41,962 nucleotides of DNA. It comes from Roseisolibacter sp. H3M3-2. GTDB taxonomy: Bacteria > Gemmatimonadota > Gemmatimonadetes > Gemmatimonadales > Gemmatimonadaceae. Of this stretch, positions 39,992 to 41,962 are shown one piece after another. The notes under the pieces are model-generated. The model saw only the letters and a program-made list of their open reading frames with translations, was not told the DNA's origin and made no database searches. The stretch covers positions 1 to 41,962 of the forward strand of contig NZ_JARGEK010000004.1 of NCBI RefSeq assembly GCF_029211165.1, in the 5' to 3' direction. The translations under genes and the position numbers were made by a program. Each line of letters starts with the position of its first letter. Position 1 is the stretch's first letter.

Positions 39992-41962
39992 TCAATTGAA
40001 GAAGTACCACCGCGCCCCGTAGAAGCTGAGGGCGCGCGGCATCCGGATCCCCGGGACGACCTCGTAGTCGCGGCCGAGGGCGTTGCGGGTCTGGAAGTTC
40101 ACCGACGCGTTCTGGATCCGGATCTCGAGCAGGGCGCCGAGGGTGTTCCAGGCGGGGACGAAGCGCGAGCCGACGACGCCGGCGCTGTCGACCGGGAAGG
40201 CGGTACGGCTGCGGTACTCGTCGGTCACGGCGAACGTCAGGCCGAAGTTCCCGGACGGGAACCGGCGCAGCCAGTTCGTCTGGAGCCGGAGCTCGCCGCG
40301 CAGCTGGTACTGGGGACGGTAGATGCCCCCGGCGTCCCACGCGAGGCCGTGGAGGTCGAGGAAGACGTCCTTCCAGACGCGGCCGCGGGCGGTGGCCAGC
40401 GTCCCCTGCGCCCGCCCGACCTCGGCGGCCTCGACCAGCGGGAGCGGGTCGGCGGCGAACGTCTCCAGGCTGTCGGGGCGGCGGAGGGCGAGCGGGACGG
40501 GCAGGTCGCCGCCGTCGCGCAGGATGCGGCCGCCGGTGAGCCAGAGCCGCCCGAGGCGCGCCGCGACCTCCAGGCGGGCGACGTTCCGGGCGAGATCGTC
40601 CACCTCGGGGAGGGCGCGCTCGGTGCGGCTCACGGCGCCCACCACGGCCAGCCACGGCAGCGGCTGGAGGCGCGCGGAGACGTCGTACTGGTTGGTCGAG
40701 TCGGCCGCGCGGCGCTCGCCGTACGCCGACACCGAGAGCAGGCCGCGCTCGTACGCGGCGCGCAGCGAGGGCGCGTGCCAGTTGCGGCCGTTGAAGACGC
40801 GCCAGCGGTCGCCGGCCGTCAGGCGCACCCCCCACCGCGTGAAGCCGCCCGTCAGCACGTACTCCGTGCGCGACGCGCCGCTGTCGGGGGCGAACGTCGT
40901 GTCGATCGACGCGATGGTGCCGTTCTGGGCGAGCGTGGTGTCGATCGCCAGCAGCGTGTCGACGCGCAGCAGCGTGCCGTTGGCCGCGCGCACGCTGTCG
41001 ATCCGCGACCGGGGGATGTAGCCCGTCCCCTCGAGCGTGAAGCGCGCGGCGTTGGCGATCGCCTGCAGCCACGGGCCGGCGTCGGGGTCCCCCCAGCCGA
41101 GGCGCAGATATCCCTCGTCGCGCCGCCCCTCGAAGCGCGACAGCACCGTGTCCGCGGTGTTGAACGCGAACGTCGGGTTGCGCTGCCGGTCGAGGCGGGA
41201 CGCGAAGGCGTCGACGGAGAACCGGCCGCGGGCCCAGCCGACGCGCGCGAACGCGTTGACCGCGTCGCCGCCGCCGCCGAGGCGGCGGTTGCGCGTGCCG
41301 GTGCCGTAGTTCTGCGCCGCGACCTGCAGCGCGAGCCCGTTGTCGAACCGCCGGCCGAAGAAGCCGCGGTAGAGGTTCGTGTCGTCGTCCCCGGTCGCGA
41401 TGTCGACGCGCGTCGCGGGCGTCGTGTTCTGCACCGCCCAGGTGCGCAGGTGCACGCGCACCTCGCCGGCCGGGCGCTCGATCAGCACCTCGTCGAGCTG
41501 CCAGAGCTGCGCCTCCTGCAGCTCCAGCACGCCGCCCCCGCGCGGGTCGAGCGGGTCGAGCTCGACGCCGTCGCGGAAGACCCGCACGCGGCGGAAGTCG
41601 CCGAGGTGCGCCGCGGCCTGGTACGACGCGAGCCAGCCGGTGCGGAAGCCGGTCAGCCCCGGCACGCGCTCGAGCAGGTCGAGCGCGGTGAGCGACCCCG
41701 TGTTGAACAGCGAGTCGCGCGTCCAGCGGTACGGGCGCCCCACCTCCACCACCGTCGGCAGCTCGCCGCGCGCGATCGGCGCCTTGATGCTGTCGCGCCG
41801 CACCGGGCGCGTGGCCAGCGAGTCCGGGATCCCGCGGATCGAGTCGCCGCGCGCGCGCGCCGCCCGCTCGACGGGAGCCGGGGCGCGCACCGTGTCGGCC
41901 GGCGCCGGGCGGCGCGCCGTGTCCGCCGGGACCGGCCGCGGCGGGACGGGCTGCTGCGCGCG
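39992..41962 (-). CDS. TonB-dependent-receptor-type plug and barrel protein (5' end outside window)
   Basis: The frame is open to the window edge, so the start, probably with a signal peptide, lies beyond it. The visible chain has 656 residues. It begins with Ala/Pro/Arg-rich low complexity (about residues 1-60) and then a plug-like domain with LTALDLLERVPGL, RVFRDGVELDPLDPRGGG and LDEVLIERPAGEVRVHLRT. A long series of alternating amphipathic strands follows. It ends FYGARWYFFN, with aromatic residues fitting an outer-membrane barrel end signal. There is no TonB box in view and the substrate is unknown. It resembles plug-only or reduced receptors; I do not recognise a named family. Confidence 0.75.
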   Translation of the reverse strand, partial: RAQQPVPPRPVPADTARRPAPADTVRAPAPVERAARARGDSIRGIPDSLATRPVRRDSIKAPIARGELPTVVEVGRPYRWTRDSLFNTGSLTALDLLERVPGLTGFRTGWLASYQAAAHLGDFRRVRVFRDGVELDPLDPRGGGVLELQEAQLWQLDEVLIERPAGEVRVHLRTWAVQNTTPATRVDIATGDDDTNLYRGFFGRRFDNGLALQVAAQNYGTGTRNRRLGGGGDAVNAFARVGWARGRFSVDAFASRLDRQRNPTFAFNTADTVLSRFEGRRDEGYLRLGWGDPDAGPWLQAIANAARFTLEGTGYIPRSRIDSVRAANGTLLRVDTLLAIDTTLAQNGTIASIDTTFAPDSGASRTEYVLTGGFTRWGVRLTAGDRWRVFNGRNWHAPSLRAAYERGLLSVSAYGERRAADSTNQYDVSARLQPLPWLAVVGAVSRTERALPEVDDLARNVARLEVAARLGRLWLTGGRILRDGGDLPVPLALRRPDSLETFAADPLPLVEAAEVGRAQGTLATARGRVWKDVFLDLHGLAWDAGGIYRPQYQLRGELRLQTNWLRRFPSGNFGLTFAVTDEYRSRTAFPVDSAGVVGSRFVPAWNTLGALLEIRIQNASVNFQTRNALGRDYEVVPGIRMPRALSFYGARWYFFN

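Overview
The window is a very GC-rich bacterial chromosome segment in which every supportable gene lies on the minus strand, so transcription runs from high to low coordinates. The gene content is core housekeeping. There are no transposases, phage genes, integrases, CRISPR arrays, rRNA or tRNA genes that I can see. The long plus-strand open frames are antisense shadows of high-GC codon usage. The taxon is inferred, not proven. A single-subunit b558-type SdhC, a complete 14-gene-type nuo operon with an extra nuoM, an HU protein with an acidic/His tail, a TonB-plug outer-membrane protein and weak use of Shine-Dalgarno sites together suggest a Gemmatimonadota-like Gram-negative organism living by aerobic or anaerobic respiration.

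In direction of transcription, 41962-39992 is the 3' part of an outer-membrane plug/barrel protein cut by the window edge. Next comes a conserved nucleotide/cofactor/DNA block, 39764-34287: yicC, gmk, rpoZ, coaBC, a family-4-like uracil-DNA glycosylase and dnaB. It continues as radA, ispD, a TsaC/YrdC-type protein, a low-molecular-weight phosphatase, aroE and comF (34134-29040). Then follow the glycolytic trio gap, pgk, tpiA with secG (28959-25405), carA, the HU gene, and the molybdopterin genes moaD, moaE and moaA (23658-21930).

The lower half is respiratory. mdh (malate dehydrogenase) is followed by sdhC-sdhA-sdhB (succinate:quinone oxidoreductase), a small tail-anchored protein of unknown function, and the nuo operon nuoA-B-C-D-E-F-G-H-I-J-K-L-M-M-N (16620-212). 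NADH produced by Mdh and GapDH feeds complex I, and succinate feeds complex II, so the block places two quinone-reducing dehydrogenases side by side.

The main unusual points are these. (1) Two tandem nuoM genes both keep the proton-channel residues, but NuoL shows no obvious lengthening of its lateral helix. The first NuoM is three residues short in the TM7-TM8 region. (2) A 26-bp CRP/FNR-like dyad starts at the predicted nuo transcription start. (3) Two intergenic loci carry inverted arrays of a 7-bp repeat with consensus GAGCGNN. (4) A REP-like palindrome and a hairpin lie between sdhA and sdhB. (5) Several well-formed promoters with 17-nt spacers are visible, including one that would make yicC mRNA almost leaderless.
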